Shown here in pieces: positions 12,401-31,500 of a stretch of 64,000 nucleotides of DNA (position 1 is its first letter; the number at the start of each line of letters is the position of its first letter). The stretch spans positions 28,981,580 to 29,045,579 of the forward strand of contig CM052355.1 in NCBI GenBank assembly GCA_028551475.1. The letters run 5' to 3'. The notes beneath the pieces are model-generated. The model was given only the letters and a program-made list of their open reading frames with translations. It was not told the DNA's origin and made no database searches. This DNA is from Casuarina equisetifolia (taxonomy: Eukaryota; Streptophyta; Magnoliopsida; Fagales; Casuarinaceae). Made by a program: the position numbers and the translations under genes.

Positions 12401-12898
12401 TCTGCAAAACTTGCCTATGAATAGATTCTCTTTCCAAGGGAAAGCAAGCTCGTTCAGTCAGATCAGGCGATACGACTGCTCTAAATGCTCTGCCATTTCC
12501 ATCCTACGTATGGTTAAGCAGGAAAGCCAGCGGTAATTGAATTGTAATTTGAAAGGGTTCTTAATTAATGCGTATAAAGTGTTCCTGTGGACAGTGGCGG
12601 GTTGACGGATAAGAACAACGAGTCCCTGAAAGTTACTTGCTGTGGGCCGTGGCATGCGTCCGAAGGAGCTGCGTTGTATGGTTGCTTTTTCATGTACCCC
12701 ATGGTTTCTGGACGAAACAGGAACTCTGTTTTTCTCCAGCTTTCCTTGTTGCTTCCCAGAAAAAGAAAAGGAAAAATGAGAAACAGGTAAAATTTGAATA
12801 CATTCATTTATTCATTCAGCTTTTGTCCTCTCCTTAAAGGATTAGCTTCATGGTTGTCACCAGAGCTTTGCTTTTTTCAAATTATTTTATGCTCTATA
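12401..12898. promoter_or_regulatory. presumed SRLK-2 promoter region
   Basis: This is the upstream flank of the minus-strand SRLK-2. Parts of it resemble the flanks upstream of SRLK-3, SRLK-4 and SRLK-5 (about 30.9-31.15, 39.3-39.7 and 60.4-60.65 kb), which supports it being a shared promoter. I could not place a TATA box on the minus strand with confidence. Confidence 0.45.
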
Positions 12899-13243
12899 AA
12901 ATATAAATTAGCATTCGTATTCTAATTAGTGTTGGTGTCTCTAGGCTATATATTAGTCTTTCTTTCTTTTAGTTCTTCAAATGTGAGATCACCACGTACT
13001 CACTCTTTTTGCTTGCTTCTGCGGAGCCATGGACCACGCCATCGGAAATGGGGTTTGCATCCTTCATTTGTGTTCAAGGTATGCTCGACCAACTTGATTG
13101 GAGAAGGACATCATACTTTTATGAGTCTCAGAATATCTTTTTACTTGTCCAATCCAAAACTCAGATCACATCATTCTCTACCTCAATCATGATACTGCTA
13201 CTCGAAGTTAGGCTGCCTTGCAAACACCCAAATCACATATTCT
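12899..13243 (+). pseudogene. decayed TAT promoter plus exon 1 fragment, copy 1
   Basis: This copy matches the TAT-B promoter and start by eye: a TATATATTAG stretch, a run like CACGTACTCACTC, then CCATGGACCACGCC followed by GGAAATGGGGTTT, and a remnant of exon 1 around GGTATGCTCGACCAAC. In TAT-B the same order appears at about 14110-14310 around ATG 14216. After the exon 1 remnant (about 13100) the repeat unit runs on into DNA I cannot match to the TAT-B coding sequence. No long frame survives. Confidence 0.75.
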
Positions 13244-13496
13244 AAAGAATTAATTGGCATTCATATTCTAATTAGTGTTGGTTTTGCTAGGCTATATATT
13301 ATTCTTTCTATTAGTGCTTTAAAGTTGAGATTACCACGTACTCACTCTTTGCTTGTTTCTGCGGAGCCATGGACCACGCCATTAGAAGTGGAATTTGCAT
13401 GCTTCATCTCGGTTCAAGGTATGCTTGAACAACTTGATTGGAGAAGGTGCTACTCGAAGGTAGGCTGCCTTGCAAACACCCAAATCACATATTCTA
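13244..13496 (+). pseudogene. decayed TAT promoter plus exon 1 fragment, copy 2
   Basis: Second tandem copy of the same 5' fragment, shorter than its neighbours because of an internal deletion of about 100 bases after the exon 1 remnant. It is closest to copy 3, sharing the lead-in AGAATTAATTGGCATTCATA. Confidence 0.75.
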
Positions 13497-13860
13497 AAGA
13501 ATTAATTGGCATTCATATTCTAATTAGTGTTGGTGTTCCTAGGCTATATATTATTCTTTCTATTAGTGCTTCAAAGTTGAGATTACCACATACTCACTCT
13601 TTGCCTGTTTCTGCGGAGCCATGGACGACGCCATCAGAAGTGGAATTCGCATACTTCATCTCGGTTCAAGGTATGCTTGAACAACTTGATTGGAGAAGGA
13701 CATCATATTCTTACAAGACTCAGAATATCTTTTCTAATTGTCCAATCCAAAACTCAGATCACATCATTCTCTACCTCAATCCCTGTCTCCATGTTACTGT
13801 TATTCGAAGGTGAGCTGTATTTATGCTTACGCAAACACCCAAATCACATACTGCAGCTAT
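13497..13860 (+). pseudogene. decayed TAT promoter plus exon 1 fragment, copy 3
   Basis: Third tandem copy. It keeps the CCATGGACGACGCC start region and the tail found in copy 1 (TCCAATCCAAAACTCAGATC). About 250 bases of unrelated AT-rich DNA separate it from the real TAT-B promoter. Confidence 0.75.
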
Positions 13861-14131
13861 CAAACCTAGGATTTCTTAGTCTTAAGTCTTGTTAACTTAT
13901 TACTGAGTTAACAAGTAATTGATATTTCTTTATCTCTATTGTCTCATTAAATTCACCAAAAGAAAAGCAAAAAAAAAAAAAAAGAGTTCATGTTTGGATA
14001 TATCATTTATTCAACTTCTATCTTCTCCTTAAAAAAATTAACAATATAGCCATCACCAAACATTAATTATTCTATGCATGTTTTGAAAAGGAACATACTA
14101 GCAACCACACGCTACCGTTGGTTATCTTAGA

Positions 14132-14140
14132 CTATATAAT
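14132..14140 (+). promoter_or_regulatory. candidate TATA box of TAT-B
   Basis: CTATATAAT lies about 80 bases before the TAT-B start codon. The same place reads CTATATATT in the decayed 5' copies at 12.9-13.6 kb and CTCTATAAT in pseudogene TAT-C (about 40135). Position and partial conservation make it a reasonable TATA box. Confidence 0.5.
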
Positions 14141-14215
14141 TAGTCCATCTTTCTATTGGTGTTTCAAAGCCGAGAGCACCTCATACTCACTCTTGGTGGT
14201 TGCTTTCGTCTAGCC

Positions 14216-20569
<6,354 letters not shown>

Positions 20570-20732
20570 GATTCATGTTTGTGCAGCAGTAAAATTGGGA
20601 TGTTAAGATCTATAGCTTCAAGATGGATCTCATTAATCCATGTTATGTAGTTGCATGTATGGGGAGGCATTGATTTGTGCGCATTATTATGATTTTCAAT
20701 TAAGTTGTTGAATGTAAGAACTACTTTAATTT

Positions 20733-22905
20733 AAATAAATAAATTTGTTCCCCAATGTCAGTTGAAAAGGAGAGATTATACCAATAGTATTTAGTTAAAG
20801 TAAAACAACTTTCAATGCTTATAGTCTAAATTGATTGCATGTATCCACTAGAATACAACACATAGTCAATTGGTAAAGTTCCCCCTGAACTAAAAATAAA
20901 GTAGAATGGTAGAATTCCTTTTTCATATCCATTAGTTAGGAATTTTTTAAGAACAAGGTGGATTTGTTTAAGGCTTAGAATGTAAATGCATATGAAATGA
21001 ATCATGGGATTGAAAAAGGCCTCTAATTTATCTTAGCTAAAATTAAATGATATAAAACTCACTAGTCATTTGTTGTACATCAAGCCTTTCTATAGTTGAT
21101 AGCTTTTACTATAGTCATAAAATAATCACAACTTTCTGGTGATCACTCATTAAGAAATTGGTTTGGGGGGCTTAATTCTCTTCTCAACTCATTATGATTT
21201 TCTTCATCTGGATTTTTGCTTTTGCATATTAATTATACTTTCCTTGAATGGAGATTAGATCTGTAAATTGTTTCTACTCCCGGGAACAAAGATGACAAGT
21301 AGATATTGTGTGATCATTTTCCTGTGTGAGACAATTTGAATGCAAATATTTGAAGGGTAGTAGGAAACTGCATCCCTCGTAGGATTATTTTTGTTACTTA
21401 TGAAGTCAAAATTAGGAGTAAAGTAGTCATTTTTTCTTATAAGTGTAAAACCATCTTTTCCCAACCTAGTTTTTAACAATAGCTTATAAATAGGATACTT
21501 AGAAAGCCGAAGTAATAGTAAACAAATAAAAAGAGTGATATTTAGCTATTATGAAAAACCCAAACTTCAAAAGACTTTTAGAATGAAAAATTGTAAAACC
21601 TTGAAATTGTAAAGAATGAGTTATTATTATATGAGGTTAGGAGCCATTATTTCCAAATAACATAAAGCTTCGGTATGTTTTCTGTCTGTTCCATCTGAAG
21701 TTCTCTTGCATAATCACTTCACTGCATTAAGATTGAATAATTAGATCATAATGAAATTTTGATTATTGCACCAGGAGTCCGGAGAGAAAGTACATCAAAT
21801 GTGCCAGGAATGCGCGTTTCATTGTTCTTTAAATTACTAAATTGTAATATTACAAGATCTTCCCTAACAAAGGTTAGCTAGTCAACCTCCCAATTCCCCG
21901 GCCGCTTAACGGATAATTGTACAAACAAATAATTTTATAAGTTAAGATAGTGCAAGTCATCATGAAAGGGTACTAAAATATGGCCTTGCATTTAAAGGGG
22001 GTAGTGTTGATCACCACATCAGAGACCGGCCATTTGCTGAAACTCCAATAAACTTGTTATTAATTTTGTCTTTGATCCCGAAGCCAATGCCCATTTAAGT
22101 TTGTCAGGGAGAATAGATGATTGAGTGAGGATTGACGAAGAGCTTGTCAATTAGTCAAAAACACTGAGACTACAACCCTTAGTGGGCAGGCCAGAATTAC
22201 ACCAGTATTTTCTATCAGTCGCCAAATCTCATAGTTTCTAAGATAAATATTATGATCTTTTCTCAAACAATATCTCCAACATCCTTATTAACTACAACTC
22301 ATGGTATATGGATACCTCTTAGATTAATTCTTTTTTTGAGAAGTTAGTTGAGACCAATTTTTGTCAATTCGATCATCTAAGTAAGGAAAAAAAAAAGATA
22401 TATTCACCCTACCAAAAGCAAGGGTAGATTAAAATATTGCCATTATTGCATCTGGCATTCATGTATTGTTTGGAATCACAATGAGCAAGCTTCATATTTA
22501 GTCTTAGACACCGTAGAAATAAAACCATGGGCTCTTATTTCTTTACGTACTCATAACAAGGAAAAATTTAAGGTGTACAAGGTACTAAAGTCTCTCATGT
22601 AACAATGGATATGTAACAGCAAAAGCTTCGCATACATAAATATTCACCTTCATTTAATACTAAGAGACTATTGATGAACCCTTTTTTTTTCTTGGTTGAA
22701 GATGTGGGATATACCTTGTTTCTTAGCTAAACTTGTTAGAACGGGTAGCAGTAGCTTCATATTTTCATATAGGTATTCACTGGGTTCATGCACACGGAAA
22801 GATACTTTAGTGGTATGATTATTATATTGATCATCTTAAACTAAGCGCCAAAAACAATTGCTGGTAGTAAGACTTATACGTTATTTCTTTATTCTCTATA
22901 ACATA
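20733..22905. repeat. 2.2-kb direct duplication, left copy
   Basis: Starts at AAATAAATAAATTTGTTC just after TAT-B and runs through the SRLK-type downstream blocks 1, 2 and 3. It is colinear with 22906-25075 over nearly its whole length, by eye. No gene is seen. Short open frames here lie in repeated spacer DNA. Confidence 0.8.
20734..20743 (+). promoter_or_regulatory. candidate polyadenylation signals of TAT-B
   Basis: Two overlapping AATAAA hexamers lie about 165 bases after the stop codon. They sit exactly at the left edge of a 2.2-kb direct duplication. Confidence 0.4.
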
Positions 22906-25075
22906 AATAAATAAATAAATAAATTTGTTCCTAAATGATACGTGAATGGTTAATGCCAGTTGAAAAGGAGAAATTATACCAATAGTATTTAGTTAAAGTA
23001 ACACAACTTTCAATGATTATAGTCTTAATTGATTGCATGTATCGATTATAATACAACACACAATCAATTGGTAAAGCCACCCGTGAGCTAAAAATAAAGC
23101 AGAGCGGTAGAATTCCTTTTTCATATCCATTAGTCAGGATTTTTTCAAGAACAAGGTGGATTTGTTCAAGGCTTAGAGTGTAAATGCATGTAAAAAAAAT
23201 AATGGGATTAAAAAAGGCCTCTAACGTATCTTGCTAAAATTAAACGATATAAAACTCACTAGTTATCTGTTGTACATCAAGTCTTTCTATAGTTGATAGC
23301 TTCTACTGTAGACATAAAATGTCACAACTTTTTGGTGATCACTCATCAAGTAATTGGTTTGAGCAGCTTAATTTCTCTTCTCAACTCATTATGATTTTCT
23401 TCATCTGGATTTTTGCCTCTACATATTGAGTATACTTTCCTTGAATGGAGATGAGCTCTGTAAATTGTTTCTACTCACAAGAACAAAGATGACAAGTAGA
23501 CATTTTGTGATCATTTTCCTGTGTGAGACAATTTGAATGCAAATATTTGAAGGGTAGTAGGAAAATGCATTCCATGTAGGATTATTTTTGTTAGTTATGA
23601 AGTCAAAATTAGAAGTAAAATAGTCATTTTTGCGTATGTGTAAAACCATCTTTTTCCAACCTAGTTTTTAACGATAGCTTATAAATAGGATACTTAGAAA
23701 GCCTAAGTAATAATAAATAAATAAATAAGAGTGGCGAAAGCCCAAACTTTATAAGACTTTTAGAATGAAAAATTGTAAAACCTTCGAATTGTAAAGAATG
23801 AGTTATTGTTGTATAAGGTTGGGAACCATTATTTCCAAATAACATAAATCTTTGGTATGTTTTATGTTTGTTCCATTTGAAGTTCTCTTGCATAGTCACT
23901 TCACAACATTGTGATTGAATAATGAGATTATTATCAAATTTTGATTACTGAACCAAGAAAGTACTTCAAATGTACAAGGAATGCACGTTTCATTGTTCTT
24001 TAAATTACTAAACTGTAATATTACAAGAACTTCTCTAATAAAGGTTAGCCAGTCAACCCAATTCCCCATACGCTTAAAGGATAATTGTACAAACAAATAA
24101 TTTTATAAGTTAAGATAGTGCAAGTCATCATGAAATGGTACTAAAATATTGCCTTGTATTTAAAGGTGGGTAGTGTTGATTACCACATCGGAGACCAGCC
24201 ATTTGCTGAAACTCCAATAAACTTGTTATTAATTATGCCTTTGATATCGAAGCCAATGCCCATCTAAGTTTGTCAAGGAGAATAGAGGATTGAGTGAGGA
24301 TTGACGAAGAGCTTGTTAACTTCTAAATGACACTAAGACTACAATCCTTAGTGGGCAGGACCAGAATTACACCAATATTTTCTACCACTAACCAAATCTC
24401 ATAGTTTCTAAGATAAATATTATGATCTCTTCTCAAACAATATCTCCAACATCCTTATTAACTACAACTCATGGTATATGGACACCTTTTAGATTAATTC
24501 TTTTTTTGAGAAGTTAGTTGAGATCAATTTTTGTCAATTCGATCATCTATGTAAGAAAAAAGAAAGATATACTCACCCTACCAAAAGCAAGGGCAACTTA
24601 AAATATTGCCTCTATTGCATTCAGCATCTGTGTATTTGTCTGGAACCACAATGAGCAAGTTTAATATTTAGTCTTATACACCGTAGAAATAAAATCATGG
24701 GCCTTTTTTTCTTTACATACTCGTAACAAGGAACAATTTAAGGTGTACAAGGTACTATAGTCTCTCATATAACAATGGATATGTAACAGCAAAAGCTCAA
24801 CGTACATAAATATTCACTTTCATTTTATACCAAGAGACTATTGATAAATCTTTTTTTTCTTGGTTGAAGATGTTGAATATACCTTGTTTCTCAACTAAAC
24901 TTGTTTGAATGGGTAGCAGCAACTTTATATTTTCATCTAGGTATTCATTGGGTCCTTGCACACGGAAAAGATACTTTAGTGGTAGGATTATTATATGGAT
25001 CATCTTACACTAAGCATTAAAAAAAATTACTGGCAGTAAGATATATACGTTATTTCTTCGTTTTCTAAGGCAATA
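22906..25075. repeat. 2.2-kb direct duplication, right copy
   Basis: Second copy of the unit, with a start (ATAAATTTGTTCCTAAATGA) shared with the 3' flank of pseudogene TAT-C at about 46015, and closer to that flank than to the left copy. It ends near 25075, where a reversed copia fossil begins. No gene is seen. Confidence 0.8.
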
Positions 25076-25089
25076 ATAGTTGTAGGCTA

Positions 25090-26520
25090 ACTAGCCACTT
25101 AACATCCCCATCAAGCCCCGCAATCCTCCTTCAAGCTATTTATCGTGGTTCCCCAACATTTCTCCTAGAAGACTTTTTTGTGAATATGTTAGTGATCTAT
25201 TCTTTTGTTTTGTGTATTCCAACTCAATTTCTTTTTATCTTCATAGCTTTCCCAATAAAATAATATTTGATGAAAATATGATTTGTCCTTGAATAATTCA
25301 CTAGTTGTTATGGTTGAGAATAGGGATTTGTTATCTCAAAAGATTCCTCTTATGTTAGCTTGCTTGGCTAGTTGCAAATATAGCTACGACATACTTAGTC
25401 TCACCCAAAATATCATTAAAATTGCAATTTAGAAAGTATATATCTAATAGTACTTTATATATTGTTAACACGCCCAACCTAGTCACCATCACAACATCCA
25501 TCCAACTAAATTTCTTAGTTGCTCCATATAGTAAAGCCCTACTCTTTTATTGCTAGCACATTTCTAAGGATTCTCCTTGCTTTATTGAAATAGACAAAAC
25601 TTGGTTATACCTATATCTAGATGGCACACTAATAGCATATATAAATTAAGGTTCATCAGCTGTAAGGTACATCATATTATTTGTTAAACTTCTAAATTGA
25701 ATTGTATTATTCTTATTATTACCCTACTTTTACCTTCATTTTGTCATTAAGTACTAGTGGTGTGCTTAAACTCTTATGATTCTCCATTTGATTTTTCTTC
25801 AACCAGTTTCCAACAAACCTTGATTGAGCAAGAAACATACCCCTTTCACATTGATATACTTCTATTCTTAGGAAATACTATTCCCATCCAAGATCATTCA
25901 ACCTTATATGTTTTTGACCTTTTTGAATTATTCACTATTTCCAACAACTGTTAATCATTAAGATGTTGTAAAATAATAAAAAATGATTACAAAGATCATA
26001 GGAATCCTTTGCTTTAGAAATAGTCATTTATCATACTATAGGAGGCTCTTGCAACTAGTTTCGAGACATAAAAACCTTATTCAATCTCAAAACTTCATAC
26101 ATTTTATCCTTAACTTCAAATCCTTTGACTATTGTATATAGATTTCTTCTTTAAGATCCCTCTTCAAAATTGCAAATTTCACATCTAACTGTAAATTTAT
26201 CATTTTTTTAATTAGCATACACAACTATTGACATTTCAATGCTTTCTACTTATCATAAAAATAAAAAATAAAAACATTTGATTGGTTTCTAATTGAGTAA
26301 TATGTGCAACTATTTCTTTGTAGTTCATCTCTAGTATTTGAAAATAACCTCTAGCCACTAATCTTACTTATTTGAAATTAATCTCTAACCACTAATCTTA
26401 CTTTGTGCTTTTCTATACTTCTATTTCAATTACACTTAGTCTTAAATATTTTTGTTCTTAGACAACTCAACTAAACTTTAAATGTTATTCTTCACAACTA
26501 CACTTTGACACCTCCATTAT
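25090..26520 (-). mobile_element. Ty1/copia fossil, reverse transcriptase to RNase H part, reversed
   Basis: Read leftward, this stretch carries scattered but recognisable copia pol motifs: the FLGIEV-type and STPLV-type regions of the reverse transcriptase end near 25.7-25.9 kb, an LTA-type and IYA-type stretch near 25.6 kb, and the RNase H end plus the family C-terminal tail near 25.1-25.4 kb. It is badly broken, with many breaks. I see no LTRs or target duplications, so it is an old fragment with both ends lost. Confidence 0.75.
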
Positions 26521-27173
26521 AATCTTGACAAAGAGATTTGTTTATAAGACAATGAAATATATTCTTAAGTTGAGTGAATAGAAAGGAGTTTTAGGATAAC
26601 AAAGGAATTGAACATACAACAAACTATTTCTAGAGTACAAAACTTTTCTTACACAAAACTAAGCAAATAGATTGAATAGGAAAACTTGGAACCTTCTCAA
26701 TTCAAAAAACTTTATTATTAACTATTTCAACACTCTATTCTCACAAAGTAAACCAGTAACTACCACACAACTTCATGCATCTAATATTCAAAAACACAAA
26801 GCATACAAATTACTTATAGACTGGATTAACAATGTAACAACATCACAAACTTACAACACCTATCTAATAGACTTATCACTTAACTTGATCTCCATATTGT
26901 GGTTGCACAGTCCTCATCTTTCTTCATTAACCAGTAGCATGCAGTGGAGAAAGTTGAAAGTGTCAAGATTTGCAAGTCCTTAAAAGCCACAATGTCTTAA
27001 AAGGAAGCTTAGTGAAAAGTTGATCTCCTAACCCTAAAAGGAAGCTTTAGCTACAAATAGTTTATGCATGCAACATTTTTTCAACAACTCATTGATTCTT
27101 TAGCTTTCTCAAGTGCATAGTAAAAAGCTTACTTTCCTAATAAGGACAATTGCTACTCTCCTAATTATTAACT
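26521..27173. other. 3' flank of SRLK-3
   Basis: From about 26,640 on it is clearly related to the DNA downstream of SRLK-4 (about 36.43-36.92 kb) and SRLK-5 (about 50.76-51.23 kb), including the TAGTTTATGCATGCAACATT stretch. It is spacer carried with the receptor kinase unit. No gene is seen. Confidence 0.55.
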
Positions 27174-30100
27174 CTAAGGAAAATTAACTTCAGCTTCTTT
27201 TGCACCTTTTAGTAAGGATTGGACAATCCATGACATTGTTAGTCTTTTGCTTCTGTCTTCCTCCACACAAGAAATACCAACTTCAACCATTGTTTCTGCT
27301 TGTCTCCTACTAAAATGACCTCCTAATCTTGGATCCACTTCATCCTCCACCCAAGAGCCTTTTCCACATTCAATCTTCCTTTTCACCATCCTAACAAAGC
27401 TTGTCAACTCTGGTTCTTGCTCTTCACTACAACTGTTTATCACTTGACTTGAGAACCTGACTCATTTCACTATCTCTAAAATCACCACACCATAACTATA
27501 AACATCAATTTTTGCTGTGATAGGAAGAGTTGAAGCCCATTCTGGGGCCATGTATCCTTTTGTACCTTGAATACGAGAGAATTCTAAGCCAAGTCCTCTT
27601 CTTTGAAACAACTTTAAGAGTCCAAAATCTGCTATCATTGGTTCAAATTCACTGTCCAAAAGTATATTTTCGGGCTTCACATCACAATGAACAACCCATT
27701 CTAGGCACTCATGGTGAAGATAGGCCAGACCTTTGGCTGTTCCTACCACAACTTTGAACCTCTCTTTCCATCCAAGAAAGTTCGGGGGAAATAAGTGCTT
27801 GTCCAATGACCCATTTTCTACATAGTCATACACCAAGAGTCTATGCCCACGTTCTGAACAGAAGCCCCACATACGAACTAAGTTCATGTGGTTGATTCTC
27901 CCAATAGTACTGATTTTTGCCCAAAACACTTCTTCCCCTTCATGCATATTTCCCAATCTCTTCATAGCTACAACCCTTTCATCTGCCAAAATACCCTTAT
28001 ATACAATTCCCAATGCTCCTCTTCCAAACTCTTCGTTGAACTTCTTGGTGGTGTTCTTTAGTTTAGCATAGCTAAATTTCCTGAATTGACTAGATAGCGC
28101 ACGGTACCCATCTTCTACAGAAACTTCAACATCATGGCCTTTATAAAGGAACCATCAACTTAATACCATGACAAGAAACTCAATTGCACCAATTCCAAAA
28201 ACAAAATTATAAAGAATAATCCATGTCAAGCTTTGTGAACGGTCTTCGGGCATGGAGAGAGACCCTATCACTGTGTTAGTTTGATAACTCTATTTTTATA
28301 GAGTTATTTTACCTATTTTAGGCAATAAATAACTTTAATAATTGTGAGAAAACATTTGAACTCCTCTTTATTTATCTAAATTTATCTTGTTTATGTAGCA
28401 CAAGGAGGCAAGGAGAAAAGGGATGAACATAGAGAGCATGATGCTTATTGTGTGGCAAAATCGTAATATCAAGATCAAAAGAGTCAAGATGAGCTTAGGC
28501 TTTGAATGATTGTTATTAGATTTTATTGTTATTAGGTTTTTTAAATAATTAGAAAACCTAATCATATTAGGAGTTCAAAGCCTAATTAAATTAGGAGTTC
28601 AAAACCTAATTAAATTAAGAGTTCAAAACCCAATTGTTTTAGATCTCTAAAACTTAATTCTACTAGGATAAGAGTAGGTCTAAACCTAAACCCTATTTAA
28701 GAGAAGAGAAGAGGCAAAAGAAAAAAGGAGGAGGAAATTGAGCACAACTCAAGAGAGAGGCTAAGAATTCAAGGTTTTCTTGAAAAGAATGCAAAAAGGG
28801 TGACAGACTTCTTGTTCTTGGATTCAAGATGCCTTCTTTATTCCCTATTATTATTCTTCCTCATTATTTCTTTATGCTTTAGTTTATTTTTGTTAGAGCT
28901 ACGATGTAACCTAATTATGATGTTATGAATCTTATGATTATTATGTTTTGCAAAATATTTTATTTATGTGAGTTATATATATTTATGCTTAATGCTTTTA
29001 AGTGATTGGCCACCACTTGAATGATTTGATGTGCATGTTTAAGACTGAGAGGTAATAATATGCAATTGCTTCTTATAATATATAACCATGAATTAAATGT
29101 GGATAGACATATACCATGTTGTTTGTGTGACTTTTGGTGATAAGATAATCAAAAGATTTATTGTAAACTGGGAATGTTCATAGATCCTAATGCATTTGGT
29201 TTGTTTCAATTCACATATAGAAATATAGTGAATTAATGAACTAAGTAGGTTTGTTATACCTAGACATAGGATAGTAAATAAATTAGAAAGTTTCACCATC
29301 ACATAAATATTATTTCTCTTGCAAGCATACATAATCTACATTAGTACCTCATAGTTATGGTGAAATCGGACACTCTAACATATTTTGTGTATTTAGTTTT
29401 ATTAAATTTAGTTGATTAGTTTATTCTCTATTAATTTGGATTTGTTAGATAAATTTTAGGAGTTGTTCACCGTTAGTAATTAGTTGGCATAGTAATCACC
29501 AATCTTTATGGGACGATATCTTTCTTATCATTATATTACTTGTTCGACATGTTCACCTTGCATATAAAATTCATCGAACATAGTTTTACCGATTTCAAAT
29601 AGTGGATTGGCGCCTTTGAGACTTGTGGGTTTTGTGGTTGGCAAACTTGCGGGCAATCTCAGATATATGCTGCCTGGAAAATTTGGAGACCTGTAGCCAT
29701 TGAAAAGTGCACTTTTTGTGTAACAACGCCCTTCTACTGCTAGCCTGTAGCTAAAAGCTCGACAACGGCAATCCTCTACACATAACTTTTTGCAAGAATC
29801 TATTGAAATTTCCATAGTGAAATTGAGATCATATCCATAGAAATCTACCTGAGGAACCTCCACAAATTTCACATTCTTGCCTTGGCGGCAGGTTTGGTTG
29901 AACATAGGCTTACAACCCTTGTTCCAATTACTCAGGTCAGTGACCTGGTAGCCAGGAGGACATGAGCACTGGACCTCTGGTGTATAAATGCAAATCCCAT
30001 TTCTCCCACATATACCGTGCACTTTACATGGTTCCGTGAGGGCTTCCCATGAAATCACCCACAATCCTAACAAATTGTTTAGGCTATAAAGTCTTAGGTT

Positions 30101-30880
30101 CCCATCGTAATCCACTGTCAGCCTCCTTTTGACCCCAAGGCCCATGTCGGTCGTGTTGAACTGCAACCTGTCAGTTGATAAGAAAGTGCCCATTTCGCCT
30201 AAAACTGCGAGTCTGCTACTATTATAATTTGTTCTTCCATTTGCAAACACGCTATTATTGGGATTAGGCCAATACAAGCTTGATATATCAGGCCCATCAT
30301 ACATGAAAGACAGCACATTATTCTCATCAAAAAATAGACAAAAATAACCTGAATAATAAGAACCTCTTCCTAGATTGGAAATCAATTTATTGCTCCTTGT
30401 AAAGGGCTGGTTGGGAAGCAGAGTATTAGTTGGAAAATTGAAACTTTGCCACAGAATTCTACCGTCTTTGTCCTTTAAAGCAAGGTTCCCCGAGTCCAAA
30501 AGTTCAGCTCTTTGAACTTCAGTGGGAGCGTTGTTGGTCTGCCACACGATCGAACCGTCCACATCCTTCAGGACCATGACACCGTCTTTCCTCAGGGAAA
30601 TTTTGGAACCTCTGCCATTGACTGGTGTGTCCTTGTTGGCCATCCAAACAACAGTTCTGTACTTTGTATTGGTGAACCATACTGAGAAACAGTAAGCGTT
30701 CATTCCCACCTTATAGAAGCCACAGGTGAATGACTTATCTGGGGAGGTCAGGTGGTCTCAATCGCCTTCGACGGAGGAAGAAGACCGCCTTTCCAAAACG
30801 TTACTGGTCGCCGATGTTGCGAAAGAGAGGAAGCAAAAAAATGTGAGAAAACTGGGGGACAGAATGGTCCAGTATCTCAT
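27174..30880 (-). pseudogene. SRLK-3: G-type lectin receptor kinase pseudogene split by a solo LTR
   Basis: Paralogue of SRLK-2, with ATG at 30880 and stop at the normal C-terminus (27174). The ectodomain (30880-29586) and the transmembrane plus kinase part (28276-27174) are separated by a 1.3-kb solo LTR inserted in the linker before the membrane helix. Other damage: a TGA at 30758-30760, where SRLK-2 has a Ser in SVEANS; a TGA at 28154-28156 replacing a Trp in the membrane segment; and a TGA at 27462-27464, after the IVK of the kinase C-lobe. The frame is otherwise kept. The glycine loop, VAMKR Lys, HCDVKPEN and DFG are all readable, so the decay is fairly recent compared with SRLK-5. Confidence 0.92.
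28282..29580 (+). mobile_element. solo LTR of an Athila-like element, inside SRLK-3
   Basis: 1299 bases with TG and CA ends, flanked by a 5-bp target duplication TAGTT at 28277-28281 and 29581-29585. Its ends match those of the LTR at 61988-63333: TGATAACTCTATTTTTATAG at the left, and a CATCGAACA-type right end. No internal region is present, as expected after LTR-LTR recombination. Confidence 0.92.
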
Positions 30881-31500
30881 TCTGCAGAACTTGGCTCTGA
30901 ATAGATCCTCTTTCCAGGTGAAAACAAACTTGTTAGATGAGGATGTGAGAAGGGTGATGATACTCCTTCGTAACCGTAACATCATGAGGGTGCGAGTCTT
31001 CTAAGTGCTCTGCCGTTTCCATCCTAGATATAGTTAAGCAGGAAAGCCAGTGGTAATCGAATTGCAATTTGAAAGGGTTCCCTAGTTCACACGTCGCAGC
31101 CCTTACAGGCTAAAGTCGTGCAGCGAACAGTGACAGGTTCACGGACATGAACATCGAGTCTAAGAAAGGTCTTTGCATTTGAAAAGTACAAACCATATAG
31201 TCGAACGACAAAAAGCATGCACAGTGTTGTTTAGTTCCGACAGAGACCTTATAAGTGATTACTCACATACTTTTCCAATAAAACTAGGATGTGGGTAATC
31301 ACTTATCGAGTAGTTCTTACGAATCTTGACCTAGATGGTAGACATTCCAGACAACTTAAATTCCCATTTAATTCAAAAAATAAAAAAATAAAAATCCTAA
31401 ACTACAATATGGGTAAAGGTTCAAACACAGAAAATGAGTAAAACCTTTCCGTAAAAAAAGTGAGAGAAAGAGAGATACCATCCACGTTTGCTATTTCTTT
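30881..31500. other. divergent spacer between SRLK-3 and TAT-D
   Basis: Upstream flank of SRLK-3, partly like the other SRLK upstream regions, followed by unique AT-rich DNA. TAT-D has no first exon here: its homology begins inside what is intron 1 in TAT-B. Confidence 0.5.

Noticed and set aside
12899-13860. CRISPR-like or satellite array
   Set aside because: Only three long, imperfect units of unequal length, and their content matches the TAT 5' end.
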